Source of the DNA: an uncultured Muribaculaceae bacterium
GTDB taxonomy: Bacteria > Bacteroidota > Bacteroidia > Bacteroidales > Muribaculaceae
NCBI GenBank assembly: GCA_910584055.1
Contig: CAJTZS010000011.1
Coordinates: forward strand, 1-64,000
Reading direction: 5' to 3'
DNA length: 64,000 bases
In this document: positions 33,647 through 40,574 of the stretch, in pieces
Layout: every line of letters begins with the position of its first letter
Numbering within the stretch: the first letter of the stretch is position 1
The notes under the pieces: generated by a model
The model's database searches: none
Told to the model about the DNA's origin: nothing
What the model saw: only the letters and a program-made list of their open reading frames with translations
Program-made: the position numbers and the translations under genes

Positions 33647-33889
33647 ATGACCATATTTGAAATACTGAAATTCAACCGGGAATTGCTTGACAGGCTGAGA
33701 AAATCCGGCATACGTCTCGAGGATGCCGACTATATCGACCTTTTCGTTGACTTCAACAAAATGGTCGCCGACGGCTGCAAGGTCACTTATACCGTGGCTC
33801 ATCTTGCATCCCGATTCAATATAAGCGAACGGAAGGTGTATTCGCTTGTCAAGCATTTTCAAAGCGACTGCAATCCCGGTGCAGTGTAA
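33647..33889 (+). CDS. Small helix-turn-helix protein
   Basis: An 80-residue protein with a predicted C-terminal helix-turn-helix (VAHLASRFNISERKVYSLVKHF, positions about 48-70, quoted here only in outline). The N-terminal half is helical and charged (LDRLRKSGIRLEDADYIDLF). It could be a Mor/C-like activator of the late operons or a local regulator of the modification genes that follow. It is preceded by the nested inverted repeat and ends 40 bp before the next promoter. Confidence 0.65.
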   Translation: MTIFEILKFNRELLDRLRKSGIRLEDADYIDLFVDFNKMVADGCKVTYTVAHLASRFNISERKVYSLVKHFQSDCNPGAV

Positions 33890-33927
33890 TCCCGTGTCGC
33901 CATAGTGTGCGGCACATCGCCGGGAGC

Positions 33928-33935
33928 TATCTTTG
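33928..33935 (+). promoter_or_regulatory. -7 element before the modification genes
   Basis: TATCTTTG matches TAnnTTTG and lies 21 bp before the ATG at 33957. No obvious TTTG stands 19-21 bp upstream, so a separate activator may be required. Confidence 0.5.
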
Positions 33936-33956
33936 CGGTGTCAAAAACACCACTCT

Positions 33957-34601
33957 ATGGCAACAAACAAATACCATCAGATACTCCGGCGGATTCTTGA
34001 CTCAGGCAAACGCCAGTCGAACCGCAAAGGCAATATCGTATATCTCATCAACGAGCAACTCTCGCTTACCCCGGCCGACCTGCTCGATATTTTCGAGGGG
34101 CATGGCATAGCCCGCAAAAAGCTCCGCTCCGAACTGAAGCTCTTCATGAGCGGCGAGCGCTCAGTAGAGAAGTACCGTGAAGCCGGTATAAACTGGTGGG
34201 ATTACTGCGGCTCCATCCTCGTCAATAGTTATCCGACCTATTTTGAGAAGTTGCCGCCACTTCTCGCCAGGATCAATTCCGAGCGCCGCAGTTCCAAAAA
34301 CTATGTCCTGTTCCTCGGCGCCACCGACGCGGAGAGCAATCAGGCACCGTGCCTGTCGCTCGTGCAGTTCCAGATTGAGGATTCGGAACTCGTTATAACG
34401 GCCTACCAACGCAGTTCGGACGCCAATCTCGGCTTGCCGGCTGACATATACCATCTCTACCTCATGGCCCGGCACATTGACTTCCCGCTCAAGTCAATCA
34501 CTCTGTTCCTGGGGAATGTCCACATATACGAAAACAACCTTGACAGCACACGCCGCCTCCTGGCCGGCGAGGACGCTGTAAAATTCGAGCTGAACGTATG
34601 A
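33957..34601 (+). CDS. Thymidylate-synthase-family enzyme, likely dCMP-specific
   Basis: A 214-residue homologue of thymidylate synthase, shorter than the usual 264. Alignable blocks: ELKLFMSGERSVEKYREAGI (TS LLWFLKGDTN region), the catalytic loop QAPCLSLVQFQI with Cys132 (His after Cys in TS is Leu here), QRSSDANLGLPADIYHL with Arg152, Ser153, Asp155, and GNVHIYENNLDS with His189 and Tyr191. At the position of E. coli TS Asn177, which recognises dUMP, this protein has Asp163. Asp there is typical of dCMP hydroxymethylases and changes TS mutants to dCMP. The enzyme may thus make a modified dCMP, or act on DNA-level cytosine. It overlaps the methylase gene by 4 bp. The start at 33957 (MATNKYHQIL) is preferred over an upstream in-frame ATG at 33933 inside the promoter. 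Confidence 0.82.
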   Translation: MATNKYHQILRRILDSGKRQSNRKGNIVYLINEQLSLTPADLLDIFEGHGIARKKLRSELKLFMSGERSVEKYREAGINWWDYCGSILVNSYPTYFEKLPPLLARINSERRSSKNYVLFLGATDAESNQAPCLSLVQFQIEDSELVITAYQRSSDANLGLPADIYHLYLMARHIDFPLKSITLFLGNVHIYENNLDSTRRLLAGEDAVKFELNV

Positions 34602-35452
34602 GCAAGTTATATCTTTCGGCTCCGCTACCTTTTGTCGGGCAGAAGAGGATGTTCGCCAAACAGTTCATCGAGGTAATCAAACAATATCCGGCCGACACTG
34701 TTTTCGTCGACCTTTTCGGAGGCTCCGGGCTACTGTCACACATCACAAAGCACTTCCATCCGGAGTCGCGTGTCATTTACAATGACTTTGACAATTACCG
34801 GCTGCGCATCAACAATATTCCGCGCACCAACAGTCTGCTTGAGTCAATCCGATCCATCGCCTCGCAGTTCGACCGCCACAAGCCGATAACCGGGGGCGCC
34901 CGGGAGCAGATTTTTTCGCTGCTTGAGCAGGAGGAAAAAGAAACCGGCTTCCTTGACTTCATCACCCTGTCATCGTCGCTGATGTTCTCTATGAAATACA
35001 AGATGAGCATCGAGGGGATGCGCGGCGAAACGCTATACAACAATGTCCGTAAAAATGGCTATGAACCATGCCGGGACTATCTTGCCGGACTGGAGATTGT
35101 TTCATGCGACTACCGTGAGCTCTTCGAGCAATACAAGGATACGCCCGGCGTTGTGTTCCTTGTAGACCCGCCTTACCTCTCCACCGATGTAGGCACATAC
35201 CGTATGTATTGGCGCCTTGCCGACTATCTCGATGTTCTGTCGGTTCTGCCCGGTCATAATTTCATATATTTTACCTCCGAGAAATCATGCATCATCGAAC
35301 TGTGCGAGTGGATGGGGCGCCACCCATCGCTCGGGGACCCGTTCGCCCGTTGTCAAAGGAGGGAGTTTAACGCGACGATGAACTACAATGCCAGTTACAA
35401 GGACATCATGCTGTTCACGATACCCGGCCTCCCTCCCGACAACGCCGCATAA
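34598..35452 (+). CDS. DNA adenine methylase (Dam/D12 class)
   Basis: A 284-residue N6-adenine methyltransferase. The AdoMet-binding motif appears as VFVDLFGGSGLLSH (about residues 35-48; FxGxG) preceded by PLPFVGQKRMFAKQF, and the catalytic motif as VDPPYLSTDVG (about 188, DPPY). The specificity is not visible. The ATG overlaps the stop of the thymidylate-synthase-like gene (ATGA), which makes co-translation likely. Together they may protect the phage DNA from restriction, the role that Mom plays in Mu. A bidirectional terminator follows at 35480. Confidence 0.9.
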   Translation: MSKLYLSAPLPFVGQKRMFAKQFIEVIKQYPADTVFVDLFGGSGLLSHITKHFHPESRVIYNDFDNYRLRINNIPRTNSLLESIRSIASQFDRHKPITGGAREQIFSLLEQEEKETGFLDFITLSSSLMFSMKYKMSIEGMRGETLYNNVRKNGYEPCRDYLAGLEIVSCDYRELFEQYKDTPGVVFLVDPPYLSTDVGTYRMYWRLADYLDVLSVLPGHNFIYFTSEKSCIIELCEWMGRHPSLGDPFARCQRREFNATMNYNASYKDIMLFTIPGLPPDNAA

Positions 35453-35479
35453 GGCCGTTTTCTCGCCCATATATCGCAA

Positions 35480-35513
35480 GAGAGCCGTCACCCAATAAAA
35501 GGTAACGGCTCTC
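35480..35513. terminator. Bidirectional terminator between converging operons
   Basis: GAGAGCCGT pairs with ACGGCTCTC, and ACC with GGT, around an AATAAAA loop (arms 35480-35492 and 35501-35513). It lies in the 96-bp gap where the rightward terminase-to-methylase block meets the leftward early block. Confidence 0.75.
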
Positions 35514-35548
35514 GCTCTTTCGGCGCGACACGGCGCGTTTATGGGGCT

Positions 35549-36028
35549 TTATTTCAATTGCCGGAATGCGACGCAGGTGTAGGTCTCGATATTTTCCACA
35601 ATATCCTCGTGGTTGTGGTTGGTAGAGCTACTGTCGATGTCAAATTCCATGAAAGTATCGCCGGAAAGTCCTGCGACAAGCTCGTGAATCTTGTCAAGCA
35701 GCCGGAACTGCCCGGCGTCGGTTTCGGCTCCAGTCCAGTCGGTGACTACATGAAGGTTTATCAACGGCTGTGCGCGGTATGCGACCCCGGGAGCTATCTG
35801 TGTCCACTTGAACGGCACAAACTCGATGAACACAGCCGGACGGTTCCATGGAACTTCCTGATCGAGGAATTCCACGTTGTGGTTCCACAGGTCGATGTGC
35901 TTGATTGCCCGGGGATACAGCTCGTCATCCATATCCGCGTCGTCAGGCCTTTCATAATACTCTCCGGCGCCATTGATGCACAGAGACTCAAGACGGGTCT
36001 TCAGTTTGCGGTATAATTCTTCTCTCAT
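35549..36028 (-). CDS. Tail completion-like protein
   Basis: A 159-residue protein, last in the leftward early/middle block. It contains PWNRPAVFIEFVPFKWTQIA, PLINLHVVTDWTGAETDAGQ and FRLLDKIHELVAGLSG, a pattern seen in short phage proteins of the tail-terminator/minor-capsid type that stand beside gpG-like genes. No signal peptide or membrane helix. It overlaps the preceding gene by 4 bp. Assignment rests on gene order and weak resemblance. Confidence 0.6.
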   Translation of the reverse strand: MREELYRKLKTRLESLCINGAGEYYERPDDADMDDELYPRAIKHIDLWNHNVEFLDQEVPWNRPAVFIEFVPFKWTQIAPGVAYRAQPLINLHVVTDWTGAETDAGQFRLLDKIHELVAGLSGDTFMEFDIDSSSTNHNHEDIVENIETYTCVAFRQLK

Positions 36029-36270
36029 TTTTCGTCGGTTTTATCGAAAACGATGTTTGCCAACTCGTCCAGCCGCTTCTGCATGGACAGGAACCAGTCG
36101 GTATAATCATCTAAATGGCCGTCATACTCTTTTTTTAGTTTGTCGCGCTCTGCTTTCAGTTGGGCGCAGCGTAACTTATACCTTCGGAGGGTTCTCGGAT
36201 AGATATGGGTCATGTATAACATGATCACCAACGTTACACAGATGATTGAGGTGATTATTATTGCTGTCAT
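36025..36270 (-). CDS. Small membrane-anchored coiled-coil protein
   Basis: An 81-residue protein with one N-terminal membrane helix (AIIITSIICVTLVIMLYM) and a charged helical tail (CAQLKAERDKLKKEYDGHLD). Both ends overlap neighbouring genes by 4 bp, so it belongs to the operon. It could be a second spanin-like or superinfection-related protein; no family is recognised. Confidence 0.62.
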   Translation of the reverse strand: MTAIIITSIICVTLVIMLYMTHIYPRTLRRYKLRCAQLKAERDKLKKEYDGHLDDYTDWFLSMQKRLDELANIVFDKTDEK

Positions 36271-36830
36271 TTGATATTGAAGTCAATGTTGTTTACATAC
36301 TCGTTCAGGTTCTCTTCGATAATCTGGCGGACGGCAGCCTCCACTTCCGGGGAGGTTCCGAGGAATTTGCGCTGCGATATCCGTATCTTGCTTCCCACCC
36401 TCATTAGCGCCATCGCTTTCCAGAAGTCGGCCTCGTCGCTGAGTTGCCTGGTTCGTTTGTCATTGCGCCTTGAACCGTCCTTTTTGCGTCCGAAGGAGCC
36501 GGTGGCGGAATAATATTTATACCAGAAGAAACGTTTCATTTTAGCCGTTACGACTATTTCCCCGCCTTCGTTATGGATGGCTGCCGCCGGATGGTCGGTC
36601 AGGAATACTATGCTGCTGTCCCTGATTTCGCTCCGAATACTCCGGCGCAAGCCTCCGCTATCGACAAGGATATGTCCTCCCGGGCGCGTAGGGCTCTTAC
36701 GACGCGCCCATGCTTGAGAGAAAAAACCTTGACGCTCGAAATTCTGGTCGAATTCATCGCCGAGCTCCACCTGTATGTCACGGAGTATGCGCCCGAATAT
36801 TTCCCGGATCTGCGCGTCAACGTCTGTCAT
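36267..36830 (-). CDS. Virion morphogenesis protein (Mu gpG-like)
   Basis: A 187-residue protein with the phage virion morphogenesis pattern: FFSQAWARRKSPTRPGGHIL, VDSGGLRRSIRSEIRDSSIV, AAAIHNEGGEIVVTAKMKRF and RKFLGTSPEVEAAVRQIIEE. These correspond to the gpG/DUF family involved in head or tail completion in Mu. It overlaps its neighbours by 4 bp at both ends. It is unusual that this structural gene lies in the block transcribed with the early genes. Confidence 0.83.
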   Translation of the reverse strand: MTDVDAQIREIFGRILRDIQVELGDEFDQNFERQGFFSQAWARRKSPTRPGGHILVDSGGLRRSIRSEIRDSSIVFLTDHPAAAIHNEGGEIVVTAKMKRFFWYKYYSATGSFGRKKDGSRRNDKRTRQLSDEADFWKAMALMRVGSKIRISQRKFLGTSPEVEAAVRQIIEENLNEYVNNIDFNIK

Positions 36831-37084
36831 TTCTCTTGCTTCTTTGAAGGTTCTTCAGGCAATAAATCAAACAGGCTCGGCATGTCGGACGCCACGACCG
36901 GGGTTTCAAGCCCTGCCGTGGCGTTCATCATGTTGTAAAAGGTGCGTTCGCTTATGGCATAAACCGGATATATGTATCTGCGCCATATTTCCCGGTTACT
37001 TAACCCGCTCCTGGCGTGTTCATCGTATATCCGGTTTATGTCTGCGACGCGCTTTTTGTAGGACATGCCGCGCTTGTTTGCCAT
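36827..37084 (-). CDS. Small helix-turn-helix-like phage protein
   Basis: An 85-residue basic protein with YKKRVADINRIYDEHARSGL and NREIWRRYIYPVYAISERTF, which reads as a helix-turn-helix with an inserted loop. The C-terminal 30 residues are acidic and disordered. It could be a middle-operon transcription activator (Mor/C role). It overlaps the gpG-like gene by 4 bp. No family is firmly recognised. Confidence 0.62.
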   Translation of the reverse strand: MANKRGMSYKKRVADINRIYDEHARSGLSNREIWRRYIYPVYAISERTFYNMMNATAGLETPVVASDMPSLFDLLPEEPSKKQEK

Positions 37085-37089
37085 TGTCT

Positions 37090-37296
37090 TTACATGATTT
37101 TTACAGGTCCTTTTGGTTTAGGTCTGTACGGTCTGATGTCAAGTGTCATCTCACAGCTCACTGTAACCCTGCCGCTGCCTTCACATTGGGGGCATGGCTC
37201 CGGGTAACGTTGGGGAGCCTCGGTCGCCACGATTCCCGTGCCCTTGCACATCCGGCAAAGAGCAACCTTGGGCGGTCTGGTGATTGCCTTCTTCAT
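37090..37296 (-). CDS. Small zinc-ribbon protein
   Basis: A 68-residue protein starting at the ATG 37296 (MKKAITRPPKVALCRMCKGT). Two CxxCxGxG units (CRMCKGTG and CPQCEGSG) form a DnaJ-type zinc ribbon. A very similar module occurs in the 38568-38783 gene, so the early block holds two of them. It overlaps the Gam-like gene by 4 bp. The open frame extends further upstream but only as the antisense-like shadow of the Gam gene. Confidence 0.68.
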   Translation of the reverse strand: MKKAITRPPKVALCRMCKGTGIVATEAPQRYPEPCPQCEGSGRVTVSCEMTLDIRPYRPKPKGPVKIM

Positions 37297-37850
37297 GACG
37301 CTGCTTCCTCTTTTTTGGGTTCGACGAAGAAGGTCTCTTCCTGTACGACCGTAATGCCGCACTTGGCCATGACCTCGCGGAGTGGTACTCCAGGGCCGAG
37401 AGGATCGCCCGGCTTGATGACATCGGAGTCTCGCTCTGAAAGCAGTCTGTCCTTTGCAATTTCCTCGGCGGTGCGCACGAAGCCGGGGAGAAACTCCTTT
37501 ACGAGCTGGAGTGCGCTTGCCCATGTGAAACCCTTGAGGGTTTTGAGCTTGGGAGTGCCGGTGCGGAAACCTATGGTTCCGTGCACCATCTCGAGGCTCT
37601 TCTTCTTGCTGAAGAGTTCCGGCTGATTCTCGGTAGCGTAGGCCTGGAGTGTGTCGAAAGCCTCGTCCTGGGTCACCTGCAGCTGCGACAGGCGGTCTTG
37701 GTGCTTCTCTCGGATCTGGGCGCACTTCAGCTCGATTTCGGCTGTGATTTTCGCACGTTCTGCGTCTGCCTTGGCGTAGGTTGCAAAGGCTTCTTCGGCT
37801 GCTTCCTTGCTGACGCCGGAGATAATGGTTTTTTTCTGTCTTTTTGCCAT
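37293..37850 (-). CDS. Gam-like host-nuclease inhibitor
   Basis: A 185-residue protein from the ATG 37850 (MAKRQKKTIISGVSKEAAEE); an open extension upstream overlaps the preceding gene. The helical start (ADAERAKITAEIELKCAQIR), then SKKKSLEMVHGTIGFRTGTP and KDRLLSERDSDVI are typical of Mu Gam, a Ku-like dimer that binds DNA ends and protects them from exonucleases. The KKSLEMVHGTIGFR segment is the family's characteristic core. It stands in the same early position as in Mu. Confidence 0.85.
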   Translation of the reverse strand: MAKRQKKTIISGVSKEAAEEAFATYAKADAERAKITAEIELKCAQIREKHQDRLSQLQVTQDEAFDTLQAYATENQPELFSKKKSLEMVHGTIGFRTGTPKLKTLKGFTWASALQLVKEFLPGFVRTAEEIAKDRLLSERDSDVIKPGDPLGPGVPLREVMAKCGITVVQEETFFVEPKKEEAAS

Positions 37851-37872
37851 GATGTATGAATTATGAGGTTGA

Positions 37873-38373
37873 TTAGTTGTATATCTGGCCCGTCGGTCCG
37901 ATGGGAACCACGAACACTTGCTGTTGTTTTTGTTGAGGCTGGGGTTCCGGCATCGATGCAGGCTTGCGGTTGATGCCTCCCTTGCGCTCGATGCTGCGGA
38001 GTTTCCGACGCAGTTCCCGGTGCTCTTCGGCAGTGATATAGTAGAAGTCCTTGCCAATAATTCTGGTATCCCGGCACAAGAGATTGACGCGGTTCCAGTC
38101 GGTTGTATCGACACCCATCTTCTGCATGAGCTTTAGGGTCGCGCTACGCTCCTTGCGGAGTTCGTCCTTCTGCCCGGTCTTGCGCTCAAGGTCTTCGCAG
38201 CACTTGTCGTATTCGGCGCGGCTCATCTCGCGGAGGCTGTCGGTGCGCCCGTTGGTGTACTGGTAAACGATGCTCTTCTTGACATCATCCCGGTCTCCAA
38301 TGGGGTTCAGTGCCCTGATGGCGGTGTAGAACCGTCCGAAGTTAGTTACTTGCTGTGCCATCGTTCTTGCCAT
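37873..38373 (-). CDS. GemA-like (DUF1018-type) early protein
   Basis: A 166-residue protein with a helical core (YDKCCEDLERKTGQKDELRK) and WNRVNLLCRDTRIIGKDFYY followed by TAEEHRELRRKLRSIERKGG. This resembles the Mu gp16/GemA family, which affects host DNA topology. The C-terminus is Gln/Pro rich and low-complexity (PEPQPQQKQQQ). It overlaps the following small gene's end by 32 bp. Confidence 0.65.
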   Translation of the reverse strand: MARTMAQQVTNFGRFYTAIRALNPIGDRDDVKKSIVYQYTNGRTDSLREMSRAEYDKCCEDLERKTGQKDELRKERSATLKLMQKMGVDTTDWNRVNLLCRDTRIIGKDFYYITAEEHRELRRKLRSIERKGGINRKPASMPEPQPQQKQQQVFVVPIGPTGQIYN

Positions 38374-38560
38374 GTTCTTGTTTATAGTGAAGCATTGCCA
38401 TCAGAGTCTCTTCTGGCAGGTGCCGAGCTACGCCTAAAAAATACGTGTCCACATACTCAGCGATTGCACGTTCTGAGGCAAGCTCAAGATGCGCCTCGAT
38501 GAATTGAGTTTTTTCGGTTCGGCCTAACTGACGAAAGACCTGATTGATGTTTTGTGCCAT
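38342..38560 (-). CDS. Small early phage protein
   Basis: A 72-residue helical protein (MAQNINQVFRQLGRTEKTQF, then HLPEETLMAMLHYKQEHGKN) with no recognised domain. It overlaps the GemA-like start by 32 bp, so expression is probably coupled. Confidence 0.6.
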   Translation of the reverse strand: MAQNINQVFRQLGRTEKTQFIEAHLELASERAIAEYVDTYFLGVARHLPEETLMAMLHYKQEHGKNDGTASN

Positions 38561-38567
38561 AATTACA

Positions 38568-38783
38568 TCATTTTATATTGGGTTTCCAGTCTATCGTTAC
38601 CATGGCGACTACTTCGCCAGTCCCTTCACAGTCCGGGCATGGGATGGTTTCGGGTTCTCGTTCACCGGAATAAAACCAGCCTTTGCCACCGCAGTACGGG
38701 CACACCATCGGAGGAATCATAAAAGCCTCTTTGCGGATGCGACCGTCCGGCTTTACATCTATCGTTATCTTTTTCTCGCTCAT
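38568..38783 (-). CDS. Small zinc-ribbon protein
   Basis: A 71-residue protein with CPYCGGKG and CPDCEGTG, again a DnaJ-like zinc ribbon, between beta segments (KITIDVKPDGRIRKEAFMI and VAMVTIDWKP). It is related in design to the 37090-37296 gene. It lies directly after the RecA-like ATPase gene with a 1-bp gap. Confidence 0.68.
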   Translation of the reverse strand: MSEKKITIDVKPDGRIRKEAFMIPPMVCPYCGGKGWFYSGEREPETIPCPDCEGTGEVVAMVTIDWKPNIK

Positions 38784-38784
38784 G

Positions 38785-39417
38785 TCAATCCAAGTTGTTA
38801 CTGGTTTTTAATATGCCTTCCTTCCATATCACATAGTGCGCTCCGGCTGCCGGAATGAATCGACCCTGGCAATATGCCCGGTACCCGCTGCATCTCACTT
38901 TCACGCCGGCGTCGTATTTCAGTTTCTGTGCAGGTTTGCCGAATGGCTGACCTTTATACTCCCAGCTGATATAGATGAAAGTTTTTCTCGGGAAGGTGCG
39001 CCGCAGCAGCTCGGTGTCCTCGTAAGTCCATTTGCTGCTTTGAAAACTGTCGATGATGACGAATTTTGGGCTTTTCCTGTTCTTCAGCCGGGCAATCAGT
39101 TCTTCTACGGTGTCGCTTGTCACTATCCGGAACCGTCCCTGTACCTCGTTCATGTGGAAGCGTTGAAGTCGTTGCTGAAATGACTGGCTCACTCCTTCCT
39201 CATAGCTGAGGTAAAGGACGGTTCCGTAGTTGGTAAGTTCTTTGGCGAGCTGCATCACAAAACTGCTCTTGCCGCTTCCGCTCGGGCCATGGATAAGCCA
39301 TGTTTCGTTTGTCGATGGATAGCCGAAAGCACAAGCCCACTCACCGCCCCAGGGCAGTGTGGTGTAGGTTTTCTGAAGAACCTCCTTCGGACTATATGCT
39401 CGTTTGGCCATGGTCAC
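38785..39417 (-). CDS. RecA-like ATPase
   Basis: A 210-residue P-loop ATPase of the RecA/RadA/DnaB core type. Walker A is HGPSGSGKSS (residues about 43-52); then TVLYLSYEEGVSQSFQQRLQ (RadA-like), and Walker B KFVIIDSFQS near residue 120. A C-terminal part with FGKPAQKLKYDAGVKVRC resembles RadA/Sms ends. It probably works on DNA during transposition or replication. It overlaps the upstream small gene by 4 bp. Confidence 0.75.
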   Translation of the reverse strand: MTMAKRAYSPKEVLQKTYTTLPWGGEWACAFGYPSTNETWLIHGPSGSGKSSFVMQLAKELTNYGTVLYLSYEEGVSQSFQQRLQRFHMNEVQGRFRIVTSDTVEELIARLKNRKSPKFVIIDSFQSSKWTYEDTELLRRTFPRKTFIYISWEYKGQPFGKPAQKLKYDAGVKVRCSGYRAYCQGRFIPAAGAHYVIWKEGILKTSNNLD

Positions 39418-39680
39418 TTATTCTCTTGAGTCTTTTTCAGCTCAGTCACAAGAGCTGATGCCGCTTCTACAGATGTCTTCGCGAGTGAAATATAGTTAGG
39501 GTCATACATCGCACCTTTGTTGACTGCACCCTTAGCAACTGCGCCAACCATCGCGGCCATAACATTCTTGGCAATCTCATACCGACGCTGCTCCCAGTCG
39601 ACCTCGCCACTCTGCATCCGGCGACCCATCCTGATGACGGTCTCCATGTATTGTTTCTCAAGTACGCTTATCATTATCAT
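39414..39680 (-). CDS. Small early phage protein
   Basis: An 88-residue helical protein (MIMISVLEKQYMETVIRMGR and AMVGAVAKGAVNKGAMYDPN) coupled by 4-bp overlaps between the MuB-type and RecA-like genes. No family is recognised. Confidence 0.6.
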   Translation of the reverse strand: MIMISVLEKQYMETVIRMGRRMQSGEVDWEQRRYEIAKNVMAAMVGAVAKGAVNKGAMYDPNYISLAKTSVEAASALVTELKKTQENK

Positions 39681-40549
39681 TGTCTTTTAATTTTTTCGAT
39701 TTCGGTATATACTCGGCGCAGACCTCCCTGGGTCTTGCGGACGATGGCGGCGATGTCTGTTCCCTCTGGGGCGTTGACTTTCGCCACTATCCGTGCCTGC
39801 TCGTTGAGGAAGGCACGGCGGTCGTCGGCACCTTCCGGAACTATCTTGCAGTAGCGGTCGCCGAATCGGCTAAGCATCTCGGTATACCCGACCTTCTGGC
39901 ACTCGATGGCTCGGTTGATTTTCGCCTTGAGTCCGTCGGCTCCCATCATATACCATGCGCAGCACCGCTCGGAGGCATTCCAAAGCGCCTTGAGCTCGAG
40001 GAAGGCCTCATACTGGAGGTCGCCGGCTTCGTCAAGGATGATGATCGGATTCTCGAGGCTGCGCAGGTAATACACGAGGTCATCATACACATCCGCGTAC
40101 CGGCCTCGGCTGTCAACGCCGAATTCAGCGGCTATTTTACGGATCAACTTGAGTTTGGTCTTGACCTGCGAGCAATCGATATAGACCGCATTGCCGTGGG
40201 TCTTGACGTAGTGACGGGCGGTATAGGTCTTGCCGATGTTCGGCAAATCGCACAGGATTCCGCTCAGTCCGGCGCTTTGGTATAGTTCCAGTTGGGCGGT
40301 TATATACTGGAAGGTCGGGGTCTTGGCCGCCGCCCATTCGATTTCACCGCGTAGGTTCACTCCGAGTTTGCGGGCGATGCTTATCCAGTTGGCATCGCTG
40401 AGAACACGGTCAGTCTGGCCATTCTTGACGGCGCTGTACACCGAGGTAGTGATGCCCAGGGAGGCAGCATGCTTTGCGTCACTCGGATAGTTGACGCGGT
40501 TCGCCTTTATTGCGGCGAGGATTTTGTTTTTGATGTCTGTTGTAATCAT
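39677..40549 (-). CDS. MuB-type AAA+ ATPase
   Basis: A 290-residue protein with an N-terminal XRE-like DNA-binding part (residues 1-70; DAKHAASLGITTSVYSAVKN) and an AAA+ domain. The P-loop is CDLPNIGKTYTARHY (Gly106-Lys107-Thr108), lacking the usual first glycine, and Walker B is IIILDEAGDLQYEAF near residue 170, followed by WYMMGADGLKAKINRAIE and DRYCKIVPEGADDRRAF. MuB binds target DNA and delivers it to MuA. The gene follows the transposase directly, as in Mu. Confidence 0.87.
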   Translation of the reverse strand: MITTDIKNKILAAIKANRVNYPSDAKHAASLGITTSVYSAVKNGQTDRVLSDANWISIARKLGVNLRGEIEWAAAKTPTFQYITAQLELYQSAGLSGILCDLPNIGKTYTARHYVKTHGNAVYIDCSQVKTKLKLIRKIAAEFGVDSRGRYADVYDDLVYYLRSLENPIIILDEAGDLQYEAFLELKALWNASERCCAWYMMGADGLKAKINRAIECQKVGYTEMLSRFGDRYCKIVPEGADDRRAFLNEQARIVAKVNAPEGTDIAAIVRKTQGGLRRVYTEIEKIKRQ

Positions 40550-40574
40550 ATTCTAACAGTGTTATAATTTCGTT

